From: Oscheius tipulae
Lineage: Eukaryota; Nematoda; Chromadorea; Rhabditida; Rhabditidae
Length of the DNA: 64,000 nt
NCBI GenBank assembly: GCA_037178975.1
Contig: JASJZH010000001.1
Location: 4,464,001 to 4,528,000 of the forward strand
Direction: 5' to 3'
The notes under the pieces are model-generated. The model was not told the DNA's origin, searched no databases, and saw only the letters and a program-made list of their open reading frames with translations. The position numbers and the translations under genes were made by a program. Of the stretch, positions 33,321-48,788 are shown piece by piece; the first letter of the stretch is position 1; each line of letters begins with the position of its first letter.

Positions 33321-36300
33321 CGAAATCTCTACTGTCTAACAAAGAAATAATGAGCAAAAGATTCAGCTAGGAGAAGAAGGTTGGAAGAATGTCAAGGTAT
33401 ATTGGATGTGAAACGTAAAATAGAACCAACGGAGACGAGTGTAACCTGTCCCTAGCCCGCGCCGCGTCCGCTCGCCGCACATAACACCGGGCGCAGCGCA
33501 ATCGATACGCTGCGCATACAAAGTCTACATGATAGTGAATATGCGCTTCTGCTCGATTTCCTTCCGCAAAATCATGAATAAGATCACGCAGCGATCGACA
33601 AATTATCTTTTTCTACGTAAGCATCCTCTTCCAATTGAAGGTAAGTGAGGCAAGAACTTTTGAGAGCACAACATGAAGAGGAAAGTGAGAGAAAGCATGA
33701 TAGAAACCACTAGAGCAGATGTGAATTTAAAAAATGAAAGGCGGGGCCAGACTCTACAGCGAACCTCTCGTGCGTGCACTTTACGGACATCAGATGATCG
33801 CGCACAACTTTGATCTTGCTGGACGAAGCGAGTCCCTAGATAACCGATAGGCTGGAGAGAGAAATAAAAAGAGTTTGTAATTGAGAGAAACAGGATTGGA
33901 AACGTGTGCTGATGAAACTGGAATCGATTCTCCAGCAACTTCAGTCGAAGCGAAGCTCCTAAAACAAAAGCAAAGAAGGAACAGCGCTTCGAAGAATTCA
34001 ATGAAGAGTGCAGTAAAATTTACGAACAGACGCTTTCACTAGCTTTTGACAAAGAGACAATGCGTGGGAAAAGTTCCAGAACATCCGAAAATATCGGCTG
34101 AGCTCAGAGGCAGAATGATGACAAAGGTTTAAAGGACTGCCCACTGCTCGTGACACACGGCGCATTGGCGTACTGTAGGTTTCACAGCGTACATCTGTCT
34201 CTAACAGAAATATTGACAAGCTTCTCTCTTTGCTGACTACAACCTATGATAGCACTACTCCCATGACCAAAACATTACGGAACGGCGATGGCTGTTCAGT
34301 CAACAACCGAGAACTCGTGATGAAAAAGTCGCGAAAATGGCCTGCCGAGTAGCGAGCGGAGATAGGATGTGGAGGCCGGCTGGTCTCTAAGGCCCGTCTG
34401 GCATCTAGAGGGCAGGGTCGGGCACGCGCAGACCGATTAAAGCACAGGGCCCGCCAACAGGAAGAATAAAGTGGGTGACCGAAAGAAGAGTGGGGACGCA
34501 AACAGCGCTGAAAAAACAATAACAAGGGGAGCAGTGGCAAACACAGAGATCGAAGCACGAGCCCGGTGGTTAGCCATAGAGGACGAGGTCAACTGGTTAT
34601 CTTATCTAGAGGAGCTCGAGAGGGAGTAGGTCTGCCGACCTTTACAAGGACGTAGAATCGACTTTGAAAAAGTGCAGTCGTTTACCCTGCGAGTTTCGAA
34701 AGAAAAGGGGTAGTTTGAGCTAGAATATTGGAATAAAATGAGCGCGAACACCGCTAAATGAGGAAACCCCTGCATGATAACAACGGAACCGGAACATCGC
34801 CAAAGAGGGTTTGGGAGACGACACTGCGCACACCCAGGAAATCGTTCTTAAGCATTCGTGACAGAAAAACGCTGGAAGTGAATTTGTAGTGATTCAGCGT
34901 GTGCAGTCAAGCCCATGATCATAATGACCAGATGTCGCGAGCTGTGAAAGACTAATGACTCCAAATTACGCTATTTTCTCACAACAATTAAGCCTAGGCG
35001 GTAAAATTTACAATGGAGACGGCCATAAACATATTTTCCGTTCAATAAGCTGACTTTTGCTGTCATGACGTGCGAAGTCGGTGAGAAAAGACGCTAACAA
35101 CAAGAATTAATTGCATAAAGCAATTTTTTAAAGGTGAATCATAGAAATGAGAAAGGTGCGATGAGGGAATGAAAATGGAAAAAGTTTTGGACGTGGTGAA
35201 AGGATGCGTGAAGTAAGTTGGCGCGCAAGCCTCGAACTTTCGGCGACAGAAGGCGGCAATTCAAACAATCTTTTTCTTCAAGATCCCCGCTTTCCAGATT
35301 GTTTTTCTCGGCTTCAATCTTATTTTCAACTAACCAAAGATGTCAGCGTAAGATAATCTACGCAACGAGCACGTCATTGCCAGATTCATCATAGTGAAGC
35401 TGGAAAATCGGCTTCTCGCCAAGTCTAGACATTGGCCTAATCTACGGCAATTTCCTGAGCCACTGGCTGCCTTTGGTGGCGACTCGTTTTCCGACTAGCA
35501 ATTAGAGAACAGAGACAGCATCAGTGTTGGGCCGGAGAGAGATTAAGAGAGCGACATAGACCCCCAGGCAACTGACAATTGGGTCCTGTCACGACTCTAA
35601 TACATGGTAAACAGATGAAAAGGGAGATTTCCTCAGGCAAAATATGCATGAGGCGGAAGGGAACAATAGGACGTTTGTGCCCGAAGGTTCTCTGGAAATT
35701 ACAGTAAAGTTCAGTCGCTAACAATTCTCGTGTGTGTCAGGCAAAAAGTCATGCGGAGAAGAAGAGGTTAAATTTCAAAGGGGGAGAGAACGGTTTGCCC
35801 TCCAAACATTCAATAGAAGCCAGCGGCAAATAGTGAAAGAATCCGGTCGTAGGCACGGGGTACGCGTGACCCTGCGTGTGGTAGGCAGACAACCTGTTTG
35901 CCATTGAAAAGGGGAGAGAGCAGAGCGTAAAAGACATGGTCTGAACATCGATCGTGCCCCGTGACTAGAATTTCATGGGTCCCCGAGAGCGGGAGAGAGA
36001 AAGACATGTGACGCCGTACGGGCGCGTCAGCACTGATAAACTGGGAAGAACGAGGCGAGGGGTTGGAAATGAATGTGGAGAGAAGGGTTTATGGGGAGGG
36101 AGGGACTTCCGCTGATCGCCATGAACTTTTAGGGCTCGAGGGAGGGAAGAGAGAGCAGGAAGCAATGAAACCCTCTCACCCCGGAAGACCCCAAGCCCCT
36201 CAATATTGATGGGGGCCTGTTCAAATATCGGATTGGGCACTCTCCCAGTCAAACAGACGAGAGAGACAAGGCGTATGTTCATACGAAAAGGGCCCCTCGA

Positions 36301-37549
36301 ACAGGCTTCGTGGGAAAGTTGCCTGGCCAGCTTCGGATCCGAACCAGTCTCTCCCCATGAAAGGAACTACATAACAAACGAGGAATCTATGATCAGGTGC
36401 TCATTAGACTCGTGCTTGAATCAACTGTCTCATTCCGCGAAAGTCTCGTGAGTCACGGGGGCCCCCAGCTGTTAGTAGACCACGGAAGCCATCGATTCTG
36501 ACGTCTTTCGCGGGAGCGGAGCTGACTTCCTTGAAGGGGACTCTAACCAAGGGAAAGAGTCTCGAGGGGGCGTTTCAAAGAAGATGAAGACTGACGGATC
36601 TGATTAAGAAACTATGAGAGAACTTGCTGTGGGTAGTCAAGGAAACTCAGGGGCTTAGTCTATCGAAACTGAGACGATCACAAGACGCTCAACTGGAAGA
36701 AACTAACAAAACGAACAAAAATATGTAATGGATTATGGTCGCTTCTCAAAGTCTGACGTGTCTTGGCGCTAGAGGGAAGATTGGTTTCCGTGAAAGGGTC
36801 TAGACAGACTTGGTTAAAGAACTATGAGGACAATTATCTTATTAGACCAAATTCTCACATAGATGATCAAGAAAATGAAGAACGACCTATAGGAGCTGGT
36901 GGGAACAAAAGTTTAACCAGACCTCGTGTCTCACACTAAATGACCAAAGCCATCAGCCTAAAGATAAGAGCAAATCGGAACAAAGAGAGAGAGAGAGAGA
37001 GAAAGAGAGAGAATCGACATGTTGAAGAGAGCTTACTTTCCTAATATAAAAGGACAAGGTAATTATAATGTTTCGAGGAAAAAGGGAGACCGTTTGGGAA
37101 CAAGGGTTCTGTGAGACCATAGACCTAAACGATTCTGGTAGCTGATCAAGGTCTGCACGTGACGAGACGCGACGAGGGCCTCCGCACCATTGAGGCACTT
37201 CCTCGTGGCGCACAAAGCGGCTGCCAGGGTCAGGCGAGACGCATGTGATGTGGCGGGGGACCGACTCGCTGGGGACGAAGTCCTTGGTGAAATTGGAAAA
37301 GAGGGAACATGAGTAATCGGAGGGTTCTAGAAACTTCGTCTCGTCACCAGGAACTGAAATCTCTGGGCGGGGGAGGAATGTTGACGATTATGCAACGATT
37401 TTTGATCATGTCCTTCCGAATGAACTATCAATTTGGGAGACCTCGTTTTGGCAGAGATATGAGAAACTTTTTGACGATTCTCGGTGTTTATTCCCGACAT
37501 AATCCCTGGACCACAGGGAACATTCTCGCAGGTTAAATAGAACAATTCA
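33321..37549. other. 4.2-kb gene-free, purine-rich region
   Basis: No exon-like frame with splice signals or recognised family is seen on either strand. The plus strand is purine-rich almost throughout, so the minus strand, the coding strand of the downstream zinc-finger gene, is pyrimidine-rich. A GC-rich patch at 33460-33515 contains the 8-bp inverted pair gcgcagcg/cgctgcgc (33491-33515). A (GA)n-like tract spans 36982-37012. It may hold the zinc-finger gene's promoter, outron or non-coding transcripts. Confidence 0.4.
36982..37012. repeat. (GA)n-like simple repeat
   Basis: Near-perfect GA dinucleotide tract with one AAG interruption. Confidence 0.75.
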
Positions 37550-39852
37550 TTAGGATTCAATGGTTTTCTTGACGTCTCTGACAGCTTTGACGCAATCTTC
37601 TGACGGATTGATCTGAAAAAGAATGTGCAAACAAGTGACACTACTCTCTGCTGCTCAACGGTCATGTTTTCCGCCTCACACTGCGTTGACGTCAGTATAA
37701 GAATGGAAGAGTTCTTTCAGATTCGGGTTCAACAAAGAATTAATGCGTTCTTTCTCTCTCTCTCTCCACGATAAGTTCGATCACGTGAAATTGCGCTGGC
37801 AAACAGACAAGAGCGACTGGGACGAACCGATGTGGGGGGAAAGGGGCGCTTTTTGAGGTGACGAATGGCAAATAGCTCTTACCTGAGGAGAGGTAGAAGG
37901 CATGTCTTTGGCAAAGAACACGAAGGGCGTTGAGGCAAAGACGACGATTATTGAAACGATGAGGAAGAGTCGAGACCACTGAAAGTCTTGTCTGGGTATC
38001 GAAGACTGTTACCTGATCGGGCGTATTATCTGGACAGGCAAAATGGACAGCGACTGGCAGCAGAAGAACAATCAGACAGAGGACAAATGAGGCGACTGAC
38101 ATGACAAAGTGGACGTGTTGACGGAAAACCTTAATACTGAAGATTCTCGGACGCACTTAACGACTTAAAAAGTTTTTATACACATACCATTTGGGCACAT
38201 TTGACAGTTCCCACGGCATTCACTCCACTGAAAACGATGGCTGCTGTATAAGCAATCTGTCCAATTGTGACTGAAGTAGTCTGGAAAATTCTTGTTCATT
38301 TTAACCGCACTTCAATTTACCATGCTCATGATTACGAAGCAGATTGCCATGACTCCTTGGCTGAGGGAGGCGAAACAGACGAAACGAGTTCTATTGGACA
38401 CACAAGTCACTTTGTCAGACAAGGGTCCGAGAATGAACTTGGCTATGGCCGAAAGAACGTAGGGGAGAGCTGTGGCGAAGCCAGTGGAGGCAATGTCTGA
38501 AGCAATTGCAATGTAAGGTCCAAAAGGCTGTCAAAATGAGAGAGTAGTATACCCACCGAGTCCGAGGACCTGGTTTAAATAGACCGGACCGTACAGAAGA
38601 AAGGTTTGGAAGCCGAGTGTGCCGCCGATAGTCGACAAAATGATGCTGTAGAAGCAAGAGTCACTGAGAATGACCCTATAGGGAACACGTCTATCCTTCG
38701 ATAGATGTGCCTTCCCACGACTGATTCTCTCCAGCTCGCGACTGGAAACTGTCTTGTGGCACTGCGGATTGTCGTGGTAGAAGAAGGAGAAGACAAGAAA
38801 GACGACGATCGAAATAATTCCATGAATGTAATAGTCACCCCTCCATCCCCAATGTGATTGACTGAAAACAAAGTCAGCATGTTTGATATGTAACCTACCA
38901 CATGTATCCCGAGACTGGCATAGTTATGATAGAACAGAACTGGATATGAGACGACAGAATGGCAATAAAACTACCGCCACCTTTTTCCGTTGCCCACTGG
39001 GAAGAGATCTGACCCGTTGCTGGATAGGATAGGGATGTTGGAATTCCCTGTAAATAATTTTTCAAGATAGAAGTACATAGAAGATTTGCCTGAAGGATTC
39101 TAGCCAAGAAGACCGCATAATAGCCGAGATCGACTGCTACAGGAAACAGAAGTGTTGCGACGCCTGATATCATACAGTACAGTGCACAAACTCGGCTAGG
39201 GATCTTTTAGACATAGAGGATGATAGGACTTACCCGATACCCCATCTCTGGACGAAGAGACTCATCGGCAATGTTCCCATTAAACATCCTATGGAAATGG
39301 CCGAGAACAAGGCGTTTTTACTAGCAGAATCGTGGATCCAATGGGAGCCTGAATGTGTTTGCTTATTTTTTTTATTTGAGCCCATTTCTTGGGTACTGGA
39401 CAACGTTTTGCAGCCCAGCAAAATGTTCTGGGAAGTTGTGGTTTTTAATCTGCTCTACAAGTTTGTAGAACGTCACAAGCCTGGAAAACGACTGCTCGAG
39501 TCCTAATGGATTGAAAGAGACTTCACTATACCTGTGTCTGTAGAATTGGCCACATCTTCCATGCAGATCACGGTGAAGTTGAATGCAAGACTGTTGGAGA
39601 AGGCAAAGGTGAGACAAAGATGAGAAATAATGAGAATAACATATCGGGTCCTCCCGAAAAAGAATTGGGCGCTTTCCTTCTCTTTGGGTTCCATCTGTTC
39701 TGGTGCGACGAGACTTCTTTTTAGGTGCAGCTGGTCCTGCAGACTGCACCAGCCAGTCTCTTTATAGGCCAAACGGTCAAAAATTCGTTGACATAGACAT
39801 AGTTCCTACTCGCCTCCTCATCAACATAACCGCTTATGCCGGCAAAAGTCAT
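37550..39852 (-). CDS. Major facilitator transporter, SLC17-like
   Basis: Twelve exons on the minus strand: 39810-39852, 39532-39759, 39234-39348, 39090-39195, 38899-39047, 38557-38861, 38321-38496, 38188-38280, 38013-38129, 37883-37978, 37645-37680, 37550-37612; 508 aa with closing phases. About twelve hydrophobic segments are seen. Family marks include NFTVICMED after the first helix, ILQGIPTSLSYPATGQISSQ and HIQFCSIITMPVSGYMCQSH. Characterised SLC17 members are anion or glutamate transporters; the substrate here is unknown. The intron between exons 4 and 5 appears to start with GC rather than GT. Exon 1 was placed by phase and is the least certain part. Confidence 0.82.
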
Positions 39853-40023
39853 CCTGCAGCTGATGCCGGTCCTCGTAATCTGACGACGAAACTTTGACCC
39901 GCGTACAATTAGGAGAAATTAGACGGTTTTCTTTTTTTTTTTCTGATGTTTAGGGTCTAGAGAAGATCTATCAATCTTTTTTTTTTATCATAAGGTGATG
40001 GATCCTGGCCAAAACCTTCAGCG

Positions 40024-40105
40024 CGAGTTTCAGTTTACTAGGCATCGCAAAGCTGGCGCGAACATTTTTTTTTGGCCAGGTTTGCGATGCTGTATCTGAA
40101 ACTCG
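40024..40105. repeat. Imperfect hairpin
   Basis: cgagtttcag and gcatcgcaaa at 40024-40051 recur inverted at 40081-40105, with an unmatched stretch of 6-8 nt in the arms. The core ggcatcgc also occurs in the arms of the adjacent TIR element. Confidence 0.6.
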
Positions 40106-40194
40106 TCCGAACACGTAAAATGGTCATAATGTGACGGATCTTTTTCAAGAAAAGAAGGTAGCGAAAGACAGATTTTTTTTTTGACGTAACAAGC

Positions 40195-40529
40195 TATAGT
40201 CTGTTCACAAAAAACAACCAAACGACCAGGCATCGCGGGCTTTTTTTTGGCGCGGATTCAAACAGCTCAAAATTGGTTAGAATTTCAATAAGTTCATCTT
40301 TTCAATCATTTTTCTTCGTCTTTTACATCGTTTTTCTCCATTTCCGCTTGTTTTAACCGGAATATTCTGTTTTAACGAAAAATAAAACGGAAAAATAGCT
40401 AGAAATACGGGAAAAGATGAAATTGTTTGATGAACGAAATACTTGAAGCTAATTTTTAGCCCTTTGAATCCGCGCCAAAAAAAGCCCGCGATGCCTGGTC
40501 GTTTGGTTGTTTTTTGTGAACAGACTATA
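40195..40529. mobile_element. MITE-like element with 67-bp terminal inverted repeats
   Basis: Positions 40195-40262 and 40463-40529 are near-perfect inverted copies, differing essentially by one base in a homopolymer. The ends read tatagtctgttcac...gtgaacagactata. The interior (about 200 bp) is AT-rich and non-coding. TA at both ends fits a Tc1/mariner-type insertion, but the duplication was not proven. The near identity of the arms suggests recent activity. Confidence 0.75.
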
Positions 40530-42025
40530 CATTTTGTGGTCCCGCAAAACTTTTTTCAATTTGTTATACGCCCTACACATCCTTTAATTTTGACCGTCGA
40601 AGGTTGTTTCTGGCAAGACGGTTTTGAGCAACTTGAAAGTATAAAGAGCTATATCGTCTTCGTCTGTCGTTAGCGTTTGCACGAAAATGCGTCTGAAAAT
40701 TTTAATTGTTCGTCGATTTTCATGGTGTTATCGTGGCTTTTTGGAGCTGTTGACGTTTACAAACGAAAGAGAATGTGCATTTTGCTAGAGGGTGAAGAGA
40801 AAATAGGGGAACCGTGAAAAAAAAGGGACACGCAAAGTGGCGTTACAGTATGCCAAATTGCGTCCCAAAAAGCGTTTTCTCTTTCTTGATGTTTCTTTCA
40901 TGAATTCATCGGTTACTTTTCGAAAATGTGAAGCATTGCATTGATTATTGTTCTTTGATGAGAATTCGCTCCCCGGTGAGAACGATAGACGGCATTCAGC
41001 TGATTTTTACCATAACAGAGATTGACAGAGAGAGAGTAGCGCAGTCCGATCAAAATCGACTTTGGGACCCCTTTGTTAAACGCAAAAACGTCTTTTCATC
41101 GTTTTTTTTTCACCTTTTCTCACCTCTACAAAGAGCTCACTAATCCAATTGGATGGTGGGAAAAGGAGTTCGGAGGAATAGCTGCGAGTATAACAGTTGA
41201 TCAAATAAAAGATGAGTCTGTCTACCTCGTAAAAGCATCAGCCCAACTTCTGACAAACTCTTTCGATTGCCCTCAGTTTTAACACAATCGACACTTCTAA
41301 CTATATCCAGAGCGACGTCGCCAGAAGTCACAGACGACTGATGATTCCGACGAAAATAGTAGGTACACAGCTTGTTGTCAGAAGACTGAATTTTGACTCA
41401 ATTCGCCTGGTAGAACTCATTTTTCCCCTCAAATCAACTGTTTCTTGGTATCCGTGTCATCAATGAATTGCTTCTGGACGGGCCGTTATCTGGACTTGAA
41501 CGATGGCTACAATGGAAATCTCAGGAAAAACAAACCGAGTAAGCTCAAAAGTGTCGAGCAGGCTCTATGCAAACTATGCCCTGAGGGGGATCTGTTGAAG
41601 GGATGGGCACTTTTCCAGATGCTAGAAAACCAAGACCATTTAGACCATTGATAATACTCAATTTGTCTGCAAGCGTGATCTGAGAATCGCTATGACCAAG
41701 AGCATGGGTTATGCTGAGATTGATGCGGTCGATAAGGTGATTCCAGTCATCTCCAAATTTTCAGACAAAAGTTATGTCCAGACGCGTCGTGAGGATCGTA
41801 TTAACTGTCGACTTATAAGAATAAATTATCTTCGCTGGTGAGTTCAGAATCATCTGGCCGGAGTAAAGATTGAACGAGGAGTGCCTCGTGTATCTCGAAG
41901 AACATTTGAAATTACCCAATACACAATGTTTTTAGAACTTGGATCTAGCGAACTGAAAGGAAAAAACTTTAATTACCCAATACACAAATTTGAAAACAAG
42001 TCAACGAAATACCTGCATCTCTTTG

Positions 42026-43798
<1,773 letters not shown>

Positions 43799-44356
43799 TC
43801 TCTGAAAAGAGTGCATTTTGCTAGGTAAACCTAGAGAGGAGCTGTGACGAAATTGCAGAAAGAGAAAGAGAAAAAAGAATGAAACTTCAAATTCCGCGCA
43901 CATATCACACATTTGGCGGTGATTTGAATGAGTGTTTATTTTCTCATCGCTACTTTTAACGTCCTTCTTTTTGTTGTGAAGCGAATTTTGTTGCAGATAC
44001 AAGTTGCAGGCCTTTGTCTCGAAACTTAGGCTACCATCATTATATTGTGTCTCACAACGTTCCAATTATCGTCCTCTTTGATTTGACCATTAAATACCTT
44101 TTCTCCAAAATTCAATCTTGGGAGATATGTCCTACTGTTGGGAAGTGCGCTCCATTGCCAGCGAGCGCTGAAGTACGTTCGCTCGGAACGAAAACGGGGC
44201 TAAAATCATCAAAATCTTGTTCGAAAAGAATTTTGCCCATTCTTTGCTGGAATTTCTCTTTTTATTCTCTTCCAGAATATTAGCAACGGTACTCTCAATA
44301 ACCTCTCTTTATCCCGTTATTGGAACTACATCAATTTCAGACAGAATCGCGTCAAG

Positions 44357-45907
<1,551 letters not shown>

Positions 45908-48788
45908 ACTTCTTTTCGGTACTGGTCTTCACACTGTATGTACTTGTGTTTCTTTCCCCTCTATAAAATCCGGTTTATCGTTAGCTGTCTTCCGGAAAGC
46001 ATTGCATTGTGTGTGCATATACCCAAGTAAATTATTCATATTTTTAGAAGTGAAAACACGCGTTCCCCCTCTCTCTTCCTAACTTTAGAGAGTGTCTGCC
46101 CTTGGCTAATCTGCCATGTGTGGCCACAATGAGCTTGAGCATGAAAGATTCATCAGATATTAGCGCATCGGGAGGACATCAGACCAGAAAAGAGGTGTGG
46201 GAGCCCGGAAGGTCAGTGCCTTTAATCAGAAGGGCGGGCGCCCTAATTGACTTGCTGTTGCCAATCACTGCACATGTCAATCTCTAGCCTATAAGTAGCG
46301 GCCATCTTCCGTCCAGCTGACGCATCGAAAGGAGAACAGTATGCTGCTGCTCCCAGCCTCGAACAAGTATCCAGTTGCCTCTCGCGTGATTCCCCTCGAA
46401 ATTCTATCCGTCTAGAGGCGGTTGCCAAACACGGAGAGCATGCTCTCTCAGGATTCCCAGCACATCCGAGCTTAGTCCATGTCAGCTGGCACCTTCCCAT
46501 AACTATCTCTCGGGTCGCGTGCCAAGGTTACGGTATACACGGCTGTCAATGTGTGGTCAGATTGTCCGCAGGGTCGCGATTCTTCTGCTTGGTCGCCTGG
46601 CTGGGAAAAGCAATTTGGATGCGCAGGTGGCGGTAGTCTTCCACCTGTGGAGGAGATCTCTCAACGGCGGAAACCAGGGAGAAAGCTCACAGCTAATTTC
46701 ATTACGCCTTGCGTGACGGATTGGATTGTGCGCGAAACGTGCAGCCAAAACAAGATGACAGCTGCTGCTGCTCGAGAGAGACAGTACTTGAGAAAAGCTC
46801 GTGAGAGACTGGCAGCATATTGTCTTTCAGTAGTCAGATACTAAGGGACGGCCGTTTCACCTCTATGAATCGCAATAATAACATAATAAAGGCACAATTT
46901 GCCGAAGATAATGTTTCAGATTTTTTAACGTTCAGAAGTAAGCAGCTGATTATTTTTGTGTTAGAAAACCGATTAAAGACCTCGATGTGTTTTGGAGTTA
47001 GCAAACGATTTTCTGTCAAAAGGTGACAACTACAAACTTTTCCATGTTCTACAAAGTTGTAGCTAATGATCTGATACAGCTATAGGACATTAACAGTCTG
47101 TAATGCAGTTTAGGAGCCAGTAAATCTTGAGAATAACTACCCCGTAGCTCTCGAGCGAACCTTTTCTACAGGTGCGATGCTCTCAGATTCTAATAAGCAC
47201 GTCTCTAAATTATACAGAATATTTTTTCTGAGCTCTCCATCCACCGAGGTTACCTAATCCTCTTCCTAAGGCTCTGGTCAAAGTGTAAAAGGAATGAGTC
47301 AGGCTGACTCTTTCTCGTAGTCAGAATATTTCATCATTTCTTCAGGAAAGTGCAAGTTGTTTACTTTTATTTAGACCACCTGAGGTACACAACAAGTGGG
47401 CGTTATTGAAAAACAAAGAGTCAAAAAGCAGTGAGGATTTGGACCGGACATGACACCCAAGCCAGTGTACAGTAATCATTGTGACGAGGGTGTGAATTCT
47501 GTTCCCAAAAGATTCCCTCGAGGATATGTAGCCGTGGGTGGCGGCTGGTCTGTTCTCCTACGGTACTCTCTCCCTCCTTCGACCACAAAGGGGCGTGGTC
47601 ATCCCGTGCGTAGAGACACGCCTCTGTCGCTCTCACGGTCCTCCACGATCCTCCTCTGGTCCTCGACTCTTCCGCAACGCTGGCCGCTTCTTCCATTTTG
47701 ATGCGTGGCGGTTTCGAGCGCTTTGACGTCGTGCCGCCAGGTCCTTCTGTCGATGGCGTCTGGGAGGCCGAAGAGAAGCCCAGTCCACCTAGCAGTGAGT
47801 CCTTTACCTCTCTTTGTTGGCAAACACCCTCTCCAATTTCAATTCGTAGGATTTGGTTCCCAGACAAGGTGAGAGTCAGAGACATCCGCCTCCGGATACA
47901 ACACCCTCATCACACCTAGGCAGCTTGGGAGCAGCAAATCGCACTCTATTAGGCGCTCAGCTGCTTTCTTCTAGTTCTTTTTTTCTTTTACAGGACATCT
48001 TGATTGAGTGGGTAAAGCTGACTTATCTTGCTCGGATACCTCCTTTTAGCCTTGCGGGTGTTACTCTTTTCTCCAGAGCTTTCTTTATGACCTGTTTTGA
48101 CTCAAAACTCTTGTATATGAAGTTGTCTTTTTTGAGTTTTAATCTCATAAGATCCGAACTTTTTACACCATCGTGGGGGTCCAGATTTTCGTATCCAAAA
48201 AACACTATGTTGTGGAATCAAGACAACTCGGAATATACTCACTCGCACTGCCATTCAAATTACAATTCGACTCGGCAAAATTATACGGTTGAAGAGAAAC
48301 GACTTGAGTATTTATTTCTCTATAGACGTTTGCCGGGTCCCAAAGGGCATTTTCAAGCTTAGGTATCTGCAGCAAAGCTGTGGAGTCCTGCTCAATGTTT
48401 CTGCAGATCATAATAAGCTTTAACGTTCGGACCCGAAAAAATGCTCTGACCTATTTCGACTTTATGAGATATGCACCTTGCGGATACATTCAATACGTTG
48501 GGCGGGTGAAAGGAACAGTTCCCTCTTCTCAGTCTTGTGGGTGTCATATAATGTCCCTCCGGCTCACAGTTCAATTAGGGCTACAAGCCCATTTTGTGTC
48601 CATTAGCGCCCTAAGGGTCCCTCCTAAAATGGGTGTGTGGCGGGTGTAAAAAGTCTCAGAAGGAGCTAATCAAGAGTCCTCTTTGGCTTGATATACTCTC
48701 TTGGCCTCCCTGAATTACCTAGCCCCCAGCCTTACTATTCCTCCCCGGAGAAATCAGCGCCTTCATAAAACGGATTTCAGAGCCGCCG
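45908..48788. other. Gene-free region upstream of the Islet gene
   Basis: Nothing coding could be supported. Long frames at 47421-47919 overlap on both strands and lack splice or family support. One copy of the dispersed motif (catgttctacaaagttgtag) is at about 47041-47060. The interval may carry regulatory DNA for the developmental transcription factor that follows. Confidence 0.4.

Larger units (their letters stand above)
39853..40927. other. Spacer occupied by inverted repeats
   Basis: No gene is seen. It holds a hairpin at 40024-40105 and a TIR element at 40195-40529. Open frames on opposite strands that start with identical residues are produced by the inverted repeats and are not genes. 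Confidence 0.5.

Noticed and set aside
40030-40673. Two open frames on opposite strands starting with the same residues
   Set aside because: They are the two arms of the terminal inverted repeat read from each side.
47421-47919. Overlapping long frames on both strands
   Set aside because: No splice signals, start context or family; composition looks like chance in GC-richer DNA.
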